From Cereibacter changlensis JA139 (GTDB lineage Bacteria; Pseudomonadota; Alphaproteobacteria; Rhodobacterales; Rhodobacteraceae): a DNA stretch of 45,806 nucleotides. Below the pieces are notes generated by a model that saw nothing but the letters and a program-made list of their open reading frames with translations, was not told the DNA's origin and made no database searches. Made by a program: the position numbers and the translations under genes. The DNA lies in NCBI RefSeq assembly GCF_003034985.1, contig NZ_PZKG01000028.1:1-45806 (forward strand), in the 5' to 3' direction. Shown piece by piece: positions 36,205 to 45,806 of the stretch (its first letter is position 1; each line of letters starts with the position of its first letter).

Positions 36205-36217
36205 CCGGACGCGCCGG

Positions 36218-37093
36218 TCAGCGCGTCGGCACCGGCACTTCGCCGCGATAGTCGTAGAAGCCGCGCTGGGTCTTGCGGCCCAGCCAACCGGCCTCGACAT
36301 ATTTCGTCAGCAGCGGGCAGGGCCGGTACTTGGTATCGGCCAGCCCCTCGTGCAGCACGTTCATGATCGCCAGACAGGTGTCCAGCCCGATGAAATCCGC
36401 GAGCTCCAAAGGCCCCATCGGGTGGTTGGCCCCCAGCTTCAGCGACTCGTCGATCGACTTCACCGACCCCACGCCTTCATACAGCGTGTAGACCGCCTCG
36501 TTGATCATCGGCATCAGGATGCGGTTGACGATGAAGGCCGGGAAATCCTCGGCGCTGGCCGCCGTCTTGCCCAGCTTGCCGACCACCGCCAAGAGCGCGT
36601 CATAGGTCGGCCCATCGGTGGCGATGCCGCGGATCAGCTCCACCAGCTGCATCACCGGCACCGGATTCATGAAGTGGAACCCCATGAACTTCTCGGGTCG
36701 GTCGGTGCGCGAGGCCAGCCGGGTGATCGAGATCGACGAGGTGTTCGAGGTCAGGATGGTATGCGGCTGCAGATGCGGCACCAGATCCTCGAAGATCGCC
36801 TGTTTCACCGTCTCGCGTTCGGTCGCGGCCTCGATCACCAGATCGGTCTGCCCCAGATCGGCCAGCTTCAGCGTGGTGGCGATCCGCGCCATGGCCGCCG
36901 CCTTGTCCTCCGCCGTCACCTTGCCGCGCGACACCTGCCGCTCGATGTTGCGGTCGATCAGCGCGACGGCCTTCTGCAGCCCCTCGGCGCTGATGTCGTT
37001 CAGCAGCACGTCATAGCCCGCCAGCGCGAAGACATGGGCGATGCCGCTGCCCATCTGACCTGCCCCGACGATGCCGACCTTCTGGATGTCCAT
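36218..37093 (-). CDS. hbdA: 3-hydroxybutyryl-CoA dehydrogenase
   Basis: 291 aa. NAD-binding motif VGIVGAGQMGSGIAHV (6-21), catalytic region LTSNTSSISIT and FMGFHFMNPVPVMQLVE with the active-site His, then the C-terminal dimerisation domain (NRILMPMINEAVYTLYEGVGSV). It interconverts acetoacetyl-CoA and 3-hydroxybutyryl-CoA, feeding butyrate/crotonyl-CoA metabolism and so the ethylmalonyl-CoA pathway. Convergent with ptsH, 13 bases from it. Confidence 0.94.
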   Translation of the reverse strand: MDIQKVGIVGAGQMGSGIAHVFALAGYDVLLNDISAEGLQKAVALIDRNIERQVSRGKVTAEDKAAAMARIATTLKLADLGQTDLVIEAATERETVKQAIFEDLVPHLQPHTILTSNTSSISITRLASRTDRPEKFMGFHFMNPVPVMQLVELIRGIATDGPTYDALLAVVGKLGKTAASAEDFPAFIVNRILMPMINEAVYTLYEGVGSVKSIDESLKLGANHPMGPLELADFIGLDTCLAIMNVLHEGLADTKYRPCPLLTKYVEAGWLGRKTQRGFYDYRGEVPVPTR

Positions 37094-37250
37094 GCGCTGC
37101 CTCCTGTTCTGTCGTGGCGAACAATGGCCCCGCCGCGCCGAAGGTGCAAGCCGCGGGAATGGCTAAAACTTGCCGCCATTTGTCAGCTTAGCCGAATGGC
37201 AAGGGCTTGGCGGCACTCTGTCGGGCGGGTGAACTGGGTTGGTGGCTCTC

Positions 37251-38078
37251 ATGGCTTTCGAATATCCGGGCGCCGGCGCCCTGGATTATTTTCCGTGCCG
37301 GTATGGCAAGTCCAAGCTGCTGTTCCGCGGCCCGCGCCGCGACCTCGACGGGCGGTTCTGCGCCGTGCTCGGCGGGACAGAGACCTACGGCAAGTTCCTG
37401 CCCCGGCCCTATCCGGCGCTGGTCGAGGCCGGGATCGGCCTGCGCATGGTGAACCTCGGCTGCGTCAGCGCCGGGGTCGATGTCTACCTGCAGGACCAGG
37501 CGCTGCTCGATCTGGCGGGGCAGGCGCATGTGGTGCTGGTGCAGGTGCTGGGGGCGGCGAACCTGACGAATCCGTTCTACGCCGTGCATCCCCGCCGCAA
37601 CGACCGCTTCCTGCGCGCCGCGCCGGAGCTTTGCACCCTGTTCCGCGAGGTGGATTTCGCCGATTTCCACTTCACCCGGCACATGCTGCAGACCCTGCAA
37701 ACGGTCTCGCCGGAAAAGTTCGAGGTGCTGGCCCGGGCGCTGCGCGCCACATGGATCACCCGGATGCGGCTGCTGTTGGCCCGGATCGGCGGGCGCAGCC
37801 TGCTGGTCTGGATCGCCGACCAGCCGCCGCCGCCCGCCGGCAGCCCGGTGCTGCTGACCCGCTCCCCAGTGCTGGTCGATGCCGACATGCTGGCCGAGGT
37901 GCAGCCTTTCGCCACGGCCTATGTCGAATGCGTCAGCAGCCCCGAAGCCCGCGCCGCGGGCCGCGCCGGCATGGTCTACGCCCCGCTGGACGAGCTTGCC
38001 GCCACCGAACTACCCGGCCCCGCCGTCCATGCCGAGATCGCGGCGCGGCTGATGCCGGCGCTGCAGGCGATGCTGTGA
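37251..38078 (+). CDS. DUF6473 family protein
   Basis: 275 aa soluble protein without signal or membrane segment. The opening EYPGAGALDYFPCRYGKSKL, then CAVLGGTETYGKF and VNLGCVSAGVDVYL, are typical of the DUF6473 family, which is frequent in Rhodobacterales. The GGTETYGKF and late D-x-x-H-like residues recall SGNH hydrolase organisation, but I cannot show catalysis. Function unknown. It lies on the plus strand between the minus-strand hbdA and etfA genes, so it interrupts a set that looks otherwise co-oriented. ATG at 37251 (an upstream TTG at 37239 is possible). Confidence 0.82.
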   Translation: MAFEYPGAGALDYFPCRYGKSKLLFRGPRRDLDGRFCAVLGGTETYGKFLPRPYPALVEAGIGLRMVNLGCVSAGVDVYLQDQALLDLAGQAHVVLVQVLGAANLTNPFYAVHPRRNDRFLRAAPELCTLFREVDFADFHFTRHMLQTLQTVSPEKFEVLARALRATWITRMRLLLARIGGRSLLVWIADQPPPPAGSPVLLTRSPVLVDADMLAEVQPFATAYVECVSSPEARAAGRAGMVYAPLDELAATELPGPAVHAEIAARLMPALQAML

Positions 38079-38084
38079 ATGCAG

Positions 38085-38110
38085 AACGGGCGCCGCAGGG
38101 GGCGCCCGTT
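38085..38110 (+). terminator. Hairpin after the DUF6473 gene
   Basis: AACGGGCGCC/GGCGCCCGTT, a perfect 10-bp stem with a 6-base loop, 6 bases after the stop. It is followed by CCGGTGG, not a T-run, so termination is probable but unproved. Confidence 0.6.
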
Positions 38111-38180
38111 CCGGTGGTCCAAAGGCTTGCCAAAAGGTTAAGAACTTTCGGAAGGCGTAGTCATATCAATCGGTTGGCTG

Positions 38181-38200
38181 GATTTTCACGCGTGAAAATC
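38181..38200. repeat. CACGCGTG palindrome, copy 2 (20 bp, overlaps the etfA stop)
   Basis: GATTTTCACGCGTGAAAATC is a perfect 20-bp palindrome. Its right end includes two bases of the etfA stop codon (38199-38201). Copy 1 is at 4028-4041. Both lie between converging genes. Confidence 0.85.
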
Positions 38201-39125
38201 ACAGCTTCCCGGTTAGCTCCGGCACCAGCGTGAACAGGTCGCCGACAAGCCCGTAATCGGCCACCTGGAAGATCGGCGCCTCCTCGTCCTTGTTGATCGC
38301 GACGATCACCTTCGAATCCTTCATCCCGGCGAGATGCTGGATCGCCCCGGAAATCCCCACCGCGATATAAAGCGTCGGCGCCACCACCTTGCCGGTCTGC
38401 CCGACCTGCCAGTCGTTCGGCGCGTAGCCCGAGTCGACCGCCGCGCGGCTCGCGCCCACGGCGGCGCCCAGCTTGTCGGCCAGCTGCTCGATCATGGCGA
38501 AGTTCTCCTCCGACCCGATCCCGCGCCCGCCCGAGACGACGATCTTGGCCGAGGTCAGCTCCGGCCGGTCCGAGGTCGCCACCTTGTCCTCGACCCAGGA
38601 CGACAGCCCCTTGTCGCCGGCCGCGGCGATGGTCTCGACCGGGGCCGAACCGCCCGCCGCCGCCGCCTCGAAGGTCGCGGTGCGGATCGTCGCCACCTTG
38701 GTCGCGTCGCCCGACTTCACGGTCTGCACCGCGTTGCCGGCATAGATCGGCCGCTCGAAGGTGTCGGCATCGATCACCGCGGTCACGTCCGACAGAACCA
38801 TCACGTCCAGGAGCGCCGCGACCCGCGGCAGCACGTTCTTCGCCGCCGAGGTGGCGGGCGCGAAGATGTGGCTGTAGCCCGGCGCGAGGCTGACGATCAG
38901 ATCGGCCAACGGCTCGGCCAGCCCGTTGCCATAGGCGGCGTCATCGGCGGCCAGAACCTTGCCCACGCCCGCCAGCCCCGCCGCCTCGGCAGCGGCGCCC
39001 GACACGCCCGAGCCCGCCACCAGCACGGTCACGTCGCCCAGAACCTTCGCCGCGCTCAGCGCCTTGGCGGTGGAATCGAGCCCCAGCGCCCCGCCGGTCA
39101 CTTCGGCAATCAGCAGAACAGCCAT
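38199..39125 (-). CDS. etfA: Electron transfer flavoprotein subunit alpha
   Basis: 308 aa. The C-terminal FAD domain has [67 protein letters not shown] and [23 protein letters not shown], all ETF-alpha signatures. With EtfB it accepts electrons from acyl-CoA dehydrogenases such as Mcd and passes them to ETF-ubiquinone oxidoreductase (not in window). ATG shares one base with the etfB stop. Its stop is inside the 20-bp palindrome. Confidence 0.96.
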   Translation of the reverse strand: MAVLLIAEVTGGALGLDSTAKALSAAKVLGDVTVLVAGSGVSGAAAEAAGLAGVGKVLAADDAAYGNGLAEPLADLIVSLAPGYSHIFAPATSAAKNVLPRVAALLDVMVLSDVTAVIDADTFERPIYAGNAVQTVKSGDATKVATIRTATFEAAAAGGSAPVETIAAAGDKGLSSWVEDKVATSDRPELTSAKIVVSGGRGIGSEENFAMIEQLADKLGAAVGASRAAVDSGYAPNDWQVGQTGKVVAPTLYIAVGISGAIQHLAGMKDSKVIVAINKDEEAPIFQVADYGLVGDLFTLVPELTGKL

Positions 39126-39886
39126 CAGAGCACCCCCGCTTCGTCTTTGAGTTTGGCGATCAGCTCGTCCACCGAGCCGACCTTGACGCCGGCCTTGCGG
39201 CCCGCCGGTTCGGTGGTCTTCACCACCGTCAGCCGCGGCGCGACATCGACGCCGTAATCGGCGGCGGTCTTCTCCTCCAGCGGCTTCTTCTTGGCCTTCA
39301 TGATGTTCGGGAGCGAGGCATAGCGCGGCTCGTTCATCCGCAGGTCCACGGTGACGATGGTCGGCATCTTGACCTTGATGGTCTGCATCCCGCCATCGAC
39401 CTCGCGCGTCACCAGCGCGGTGTCGCCCTCGATCGCCAGCTCCGAGGCGAAGGTGCCCTGGCTCCAGCCGAGGAGCGCGGCCAGCATCTGCCCGGTCGCG
39501 TTCATGTCGTTGTCGATCGCCTGCTTGCCGCAGATCACCAGACCCGGGGCTTCGGCCTCGACCACCGCCTTCAGCAGCTTGGCCACGGCCAGCGGCTCGA
39601 TGTCCTGATGCACGTCATCGGCGGCCTGGATCAGGATGGCGCGGTCGGCGCCCATCGCCAGCGCGGTGCGCAGGGTTTCCTGCGCCTGCTTCACGCCGAT
39701 GGAGACGACGACGACCTCGGTCGCGGCGCCCGCCTCGCGCAGACGGATCGCCGCTTCGACCGCGATCTCGTCGAAGGGGTTCATCGACATCTTCACGTTG
39801 GCCAGATCGACACCCGTCCCGTCCGCCTTAACGCGCACCTTGACGTTGTAGTCGATCACTCGTTTGACAGGCACAAGAACCTTCAT
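39125..39886 (-). CDS. etfB: Electron transfer flavoprotein subunit beta
   Basis: 253 aa. [19 protein letters not shown] at the start, [39 protein letters not shown] and [23 protein letters not shown] are ETF-beta signatures; AMP is bound here. It pairs with EtfA downstream. ATG at 39886 has GGGAGA upstream; longer starts are unsupported. A GTTGCGGCTAAC sequence lies at 39945-39956, similar to the operator-like sites near pckA. Confidence 0.96.
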   Translation of the reverse strand: MKVLVPVKRVIDYNVKVRVKADGTGVDLANVKMSMNPFDEIAVEAAIRLREAGAATEVVVVSIGVKQAQETLRTALAMGADRAILIQAADDVHQDIEPLAVAKLLKAVVEAEAPGLVICGKQAIDNDMNATGQMLAALLGWSQGTFASELAIEGDTALVTREVDGGMQTIKVKMPTIVTVDLRMNEPRYASLPNIMKAKKKPLEEKTAADYGVDVAPRLTVVKTTEPAGRKAGVKVGSVDELIAKLKDEAGVL

Positions 39887-40011
39887 CCGCGCAATCTCCC
39901 TTATCCGTGCCCCTGAGGGCATCATTCAAGCTCTCCCGCCCGTTGTTAGCCGCAACGCAGCACGGAAAACAGATCAAAACCGACAGGCCCTGATGCCGCT
40001 ACGTCGCGTCT

Positions 40012-40590
40012 TCAGGCCTCGCGCGTCAGCCCCGGCACCCAGAGCACGTCGTCGGCGCCGTCGTTGTTGGCGATGCGGCCGGCGACGAAGAACCAGTCCG
40101 ACAGCCGGTTGAGGTAGCGCACCGCCTCGGCATTGATCGATTCCATGGTGCCGAGCTCCACCGTCAGCCGTTCGGCCCGGCGGCAGATGGTGCGGCAGAG
40201 GTGCAGATGCGCCGCCAGCGCCGAGCCGCCGGGCAGGATGAAGCTGCGCAGCGGCGTCAGTTTGGCGTTCATCGCGTCGATCTCGCGCTCCAGCCGCTCC
40301 ACCTGCACCGCGAGGATGCGCAGCGGGACGTAGGCCGCCTCGCTGTCGCGCTCCATATCGGGGCGGCAGAGGTCGGCGCCGAGGTCGAAGAGGTCGTTGG
40401 AGATCCGGGCGAGGGCCAGGTCCATCTCGCCGGTCGCATGCTGGCGGGCGAGGCCGACGGTCGCGTTGGTCTCGTCCACCGTGCCATAGGCGTTCACCCG
40501 GCTTGAATGTTTGGCGACGCGGGCGCCGTTGCCGAGCGCGGTCTCGCCGGCATCGCCGGTCTTGGTGTAGATCTTGGACAGGACGACCAT
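40012..40590 (-). CDS. PduO-type cob(I)alamin adenosyltransferase
   Basis: 192 aa. The N-terminal SKIYTKTGDAGETALGNGARVAKHSSRVNAYGTVDETNA carries the ATP site, and the later FILPGGSALAAHLHLCRTICRRAER matches PduO-type proteins. It attaches the adenosyl group to cobalamin, giving the cofactor of methylmalonyl-CoA and ethylmalonyl-CoA mutases. The start ATG overlaps the stop of the small membrane gene upstream by one base. etfB follows 125 bases later on the same strand. Confidence 0.92.
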   Translation of the reverse strand: MVVLSKIYTKTGDAGETALGNGARVAKHSSRVNAYGTVDETNATVGLARQHATGEMDLALARISNDLFDLGADLCRPDMERDSEAAYVPLRILAVQVERLEREIDAMNAKLTPLRSFILPGGSALAAHLHLCRTICRRAERLTVELGTMESINAEAVRYLNRLSDWFFVAGRIANNDGADDVLWVPGLTREA

Positions 40591-40799
40591 TAGAAAACTC
40601 CGTATTGCCGCACCGCGACGAACAGCAGGATCAGCGCGACGGCGAAGGCCTGCGCGTAGATGCGGTAGCGCATGATGCGGTTGGCATGTTTGCGGTTGAA
40701 ATCGCCGCCCTTGGCGAAGCCGCCGATGCCGACCAGCAGGATGAAGAGCACGGCCAGCACCGCGACGGCGGCGATGATGAAAAGCGGATCGTCGAGCAT
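40590..40799 (-). CDS. Twin transmembrane small protein (HIG1-like)
   Basis: 69 aa with two hydrophobic segments (7-26 and 49-66) around a basic loop, GGDFNRKHANRIMRYRIYAQ. This loop matches the HIG_1_N motif of hypoxia-induced-gene-like proteins, linked to respiratory complexes in mitochondria; the bacterial role is not established. It is a small gene coupled to the adenosyltransferase. ATG at 40799 has GGAGGACGCCCC upstream. Confidence 0.85.
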   Translation of the reverse strand: MLDDPLFIIAAVAVLAVLFILLVGIGGFAKGGDFNRKHANRIMRYRIYAQAFAVALILLFVAVRQYGVF

Positions 40800-40865
40800 G
40801 GGGCGTCCTCCGGTGTGTCGGCGAGATGTAGCGGCAGGGGCGGCAAAAGCGAAAGCTATTTCGCT

Positions 40866-41690
40866 TCAGCCCCTGGAGATCACCCAGTCCAGCGCCCGGG
40901 TCGGCAGCAGCCGGCGGGCGATGTTCATCAGATGGGTGGGCGTGGTGATGAAGTAGCGCGGGGCCGGGCGCGGATGCTCCAGCGCCTCGATGAGCTTTGC
41001 GCTGACGGCGGAGGGCGGCAGCTCGAACCTATCGGGGCCGCGCTCCTCGTAGAGCCGTTTCAGCAGGCTCGTCTGGTATTGCGCGGCGCGGGCCGAGGCC
41101 TTCCAGTCGATCCAGCGCTCGAAGGCGGCGATGGAGTTCTTGCGGATGCGCGAGGTGACCGGCCCGGGCTCGAGCAGGATCACCTTGATCGGCGTGTCGG
41201 CCATCTCCAGCCGCAGCACGTCGGTCAGGCCCTCGAGCGCGAATTTCGTCGCCACATAGGCGCCACGCCACTGGTAACCGACGAGGCCCAGCACCGACGA
41301 ACAGGTGACGATGCGCCCGTGGCCCTGCGCCCGCATCACCGGAATCACCCGGCGGGTGAGGTCATGCGTGCCGAAGAGGTTGACCTCGAAGATCTCGCGC
41401 AGCGCGCAGCGCGGCAGGTCCTCGACCGCGCCGGGGCAGGCGAAGGCGCCATTGTTGTAAAGCGCGTCGAGCGTGCCGCCAGTGCGGCGCAGGGTCTCGG
41501 TGACGGCCTCGCCGATGCTGGCCTCGTCGGCGAGGTCGAGGCGGAAGCTTTCCAGCCCCTCGGCCCTCAGCCGCTCGCAATCCGCTTCCTGCCGACAGGT
41601 GGCGAAGACGCGCCAGCCGCGCCTTTGCAGGGCGCGGGCGGCGTCGAGGCCGATGCCGGAGGAACAGCCGGTGATCAGGACGGATTTCAC
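40866..41690 (-). CDS. SDR-family oxidoreductase
   Basis: 274 aa. The NAD(P) motif LITGCSSGIG (5-14), NNGAF, and the catalytic Ser in CSSVLGLVGY with Tyr and Lys in AYVATK form a classical short-chain dehydrogenase. Substrate unknown. Start is GTG at 41690 with AGGAGA upstream; in-frame codons further upstream belong to an unlikely Arg/Ala-rich shadow. It stands alone between the HIG1-like gene and the SH3b gene. Confidence 0.9.
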   Translation of the reverse strand: MKSVLITGCSSGIGLDAARALQRRGWRVFATCRQEADCERLRAEGLESFRLDLADEASIGEAVTETLRRTGGTLDALYNNGAFACPGAVEDLPRCALREIFEVNLFGTHDLTRRVIPVMRAQGHGRIVTCSSVLGLVGYQWRGAYVATKFALEGLTDVLRLEMADTPIKVILLEPGPVTSRIRKNSIAAFERWIDWKASARAAQYQTSLLKRLYEERGPDRFELPPSAVSAKLIEALEHPRPAPRYFITTPTHLMNIARRLLPTRALDWVISRG

Positions 41691-41755
41691 GGGGGTCTCC
41701 TGCGTTGCCCGCCCCCTGTTAGGAGGTTTGCCCGCAGGAGGCAAAGGGATCGGGG

Positions 41756-42259
41756 TCAGAAGGGGGCGACGCTCGACAGGTATTTCGACGAGACGAAGCC
41801 CTCGACGCCGTCGCCCTCGATGCGGATCGGGGCCCAGCCGGCCTCGTCGGCGCCGACCAGCAGCGCGGCCTCGCCCTCGGCCAGCCGGCCGATCACCGGA
41901 AAGCGGGTGGAGGGGCCGCTGCGCACGTTCACCAGCTCGGCGGTGACGTAGAGCAGGGGCATGGTTTCCTCGACCGGCGCGGCAAGCGCGACCGGCTCGA
42001 CTCGCTCGGGGGCGGGCAGGACGACGATCGACGGCTTGGGCGGGACCGGCAGCTGGACGGCGGCCTGCGCCGAGGCGGAGAGGGCCGGCGCCTCGGTATC
42101 GAGCGAGGCGACCTCGACCTGCTGGATCAGAGGCTGCGCTTCGGCCTCGGGGGTGACGACGGCGGCGGCGAGGCCGGGGCGCATCTGGCCGTAATCGCGG
42201 CCGCCGATGAGCAGGGTCAGGAAAAGGGCTGCACAAAGCAGAAAGGTCAGGCGGAGCAT
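41756..42259 (-). CDS. SH3b-domain protein with N-terminal membrane anchor
   Basis: 167 aa. A hydrophobic N-terminus MLRLTFLLCAALFLTLLIGG acts as a signal/anchor, then a Pro/Ala-rich linker (about 40-100). The bacterial SH3 domain (about 105-167) has YVTAELVNVRSGPSTRFPVIGRLAEGEAALLV...WAPIRIEGDGVEGFVSSKYL. Such domains bind peptidoglycan or proteins in the periplasm. Specific role unknown. ATG at 42259 has GAGGAT upstream. It is divergent from parC, 138 bases apart. Confidence 0.87.
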   Translation of the reverse strand: MLRLTFLLCAALFLTLLIGGRDYGQMRPGLAAAVVTPEAEAQPLIQQVEVASLDTEAPALSASAQAAVQLPVPPKPSIVVLPAPERVEPVALAAPVEETMPLLYVTAELVNVRSGPSTRFPVIGRLAEGEAALLVGADEAGWAPIRIEGDGVEGFVSSKYLSSVAPF

Positions 42260-42397
42260 GGAAATCCTCGCTCGTCGGAAAATGTTCTGGTGACGCTGGG
42301 TTGTACTGGGAGAATGCGGAAAGCCGCCGATGGTTCCGCGGAATCTTGCCGACGCATGAGGCTGGACCCCCGGCCTGCCTGCGACTAGAGAATGCGC

Positions 42398-44701
<2,304 letters not shown>

Positions 44702-44705
44702 GAGG

Positions 44706-44740
44706 GGCCCGGACCGGCGATGGTCCGGGCCTTCGCTTTT
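44706..44740 (+). terminator. parC terminator
   Basis: GGCCCGGACC/GGTCCGGGCC, a 10-bp perfect stem with a 6-base loop, followed by TTCGCTTTT. It starts 5 bases after the parC stop. Confidence 0.85.
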
Positions 44741-44806
44741 GGCGTCACGGTTGCGCAGGGGCCGCCGCCACGCTATGCGGGCAGAAGCACAGCACAGGAT
44801 TTTCCC

Positions 44807-45376
44807 ATGTCGTTTTTCCGCGTGACGGCCTTCTGCCTTGGTCTGGCCCTCGTCGCGGGCTGCGAACGCAGCGATCTGGAAGAGCCGCCGGTCCCCTTGG
44901 GCGACTTCGCGCTGGGCCTGAACATCGTCGTGGCCGACAATGTCGAGAAGGTGCCGATCTCGCGCACCGCGACGGTGGAGGAATGGGAAGCGGCGATGAA
45001 GCACGCGGTGCGGAGCCGCTTCGGCCGCTACCAGGGCAGCAAGCTCTACAACATCGGCATCAGCGTCGACGGCTATGCGCTGGCCCCGCCCGGCATCCCG
45101 GTGGTGGCCGCGCCGAAATCGGTGCTGGTGGTGACGGCGAACATCTGGGACGACGCGGCGCAGAAGAAGCTGAATGCCGAGGGCAAGCAGATGACGATCT
45201 TCGAGAGCCTGTCGGGCGAGTCGGTGATCGGCACCGGCCTCACCCGGTCGAAGAAGCAGCAGATGGACGCGCTGTCCTACAATGCGGCCAAGCAGGTGGA
45301 GCGCTGGCTGCTGGAAAATCCCGAGTGGTTCGGCCTGCCGCCGCTGCCGCCCAAGCCGGTGGAACGGGGCAACTGA
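44807..45376 (+). CDS. Uncharacterised lipoprotein
   Basis: 189 aa with signal MSFFRVTAFCLGLALVAGCE: lipobox LVAGC gives lipidated Cys19. The rest is soluble with acidic and Ala-rich stretches, TATVEEWEAAMKHAVRSRFG and a Pro-rich end (FGLPPLPPKPVERGN). I do not recognise the family. Location is expected on the periplasmic face of a membrane. It lies between parC and tuf, 97 bases before tuf, with no clear operon link. ATG at 44807 has AGGATTTTCCC upstream, a weak ribosome site. Confidence 0.75.
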   Translation: MSFFRVTAFCLGLALVAGCERSDLEEPPVPLGDFALGLNIVVADNVEKVPISRTATVEEWEAAMKHAVRSRFGRYQGSKLYNIGISVDGYALAPPGIPVVAAPKSVLVVTANIWDDAAQKKLNAEGKQMTIFESLSGESVIGTGLTRSKKQQMDALSYNAAKQVERWLLENPEWFGLPPLPPKPVERGN

Positions 45377-45473
45377 GCCACGGGAGGCTTGATTTTCCCC
45401 TTGCCAATGGATAAGTGCCCTCGCGGTGTAGAACAGGGCATTCCGGCCCCCCAATTCCGCGAGGCGCCACCCA

Positions 45474-45806
<333 letters not shown>

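Noticed and set aside
38181-38200. Canonical parS site
   Set aside because: parS has TTTCACGTGAAA without the extra CG. The sequence here has two extra bases in the centre, and single copies in two convergent gaps do not form a cluster.

Overview
The window is high-GC chromosomal core DNA from an alphaproteobacterium, most likely of the Rhodobacterales (Paracoccaceae/Roseobacteraceae). Pointers are the DUF3576-leuS-lptE-holA order, the folK-rpoZ-rsh-DUF2062-pdxJ-acpS-lepB-rnc-era-DUF1491-recO block, the pckA/chvI-chvG-hprK-rapZ-EIIA-HPr locus, a methylsuccinyl-CoA dehydrogenase gene and a DUF6473 gene. Every gene inside the window looks intact. Only the first (mbfA) and last (tuf) are cut by the window edges. 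I see no transposase, integrase, phage gene, CRISPR array or rRNA.

Layout. 1-6 kb: mbfA (iron, with an Irr-type operator), xthA, an orphan response regulator, ribA overlapping an L,D-transpeptidase-fold gene, yggS and a porin. 6-13 kb: DUF3576 lipoprotein, leuS, lptE, holA, a small beta-barrel protein and a BaiN-like flavoprotein. 12.9-13.2 kb: a tRNA-Arg(CCU) gene split by a 221-nt group I intron. 13.5-17 kb: LacI-family regulator, LysE exporter, ispH and a NYN-domain protein. 17-26 kb: the long folK-to-recO run, all on the plus strand and partly overlapping, which links folate, the stringent response, PLP, lipid carrier activation, protein export, RNA processing and repair. 26-31 kb: MFS transporter, mcd, a TauE-like transporter and pckA. 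31.7-36.2 kb: ChvI/ChvG two-component system plus the soluble regulatory PTS. 36-40.8 kb: hbdA, DUF6473, etfA, etfB, a PduO-type cobalamin adenosyltransferase and a HIG1-like small membrane protein. 40.8-45.8 kb: SDR, SH3b protein, parC, a lipoprotein and tuf.

How it fits together. Mcd, EtfAB, HbdA, the corrinoid adenosyltransferase and PckA suggest acetyl-CoA assimilation through the ethylmalonyl-CoA pathway, exchange with polyhydroxybutyrate-type intermediates, and gluconeogenesis. ChvGI and the PTS are the nearby regulators.

No wholly new multi-gene system is visible. The strongest non-routine signals are: the group I intron in tRNA-Arg(CCU); a near-identical CACGCGTG palindrome in two convergent intergenic gaps 34 kb apart; CGCTAAC half-sites shared by the LacI-type gene and the pckA promoter region; a textbook-like Irr box over the mbfA promoter; and a strong hairpin in the ispH leader. 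Gene starts were chosen by eye from Shine-Dalgarno spacing and family length. Nothing was checked against databases.
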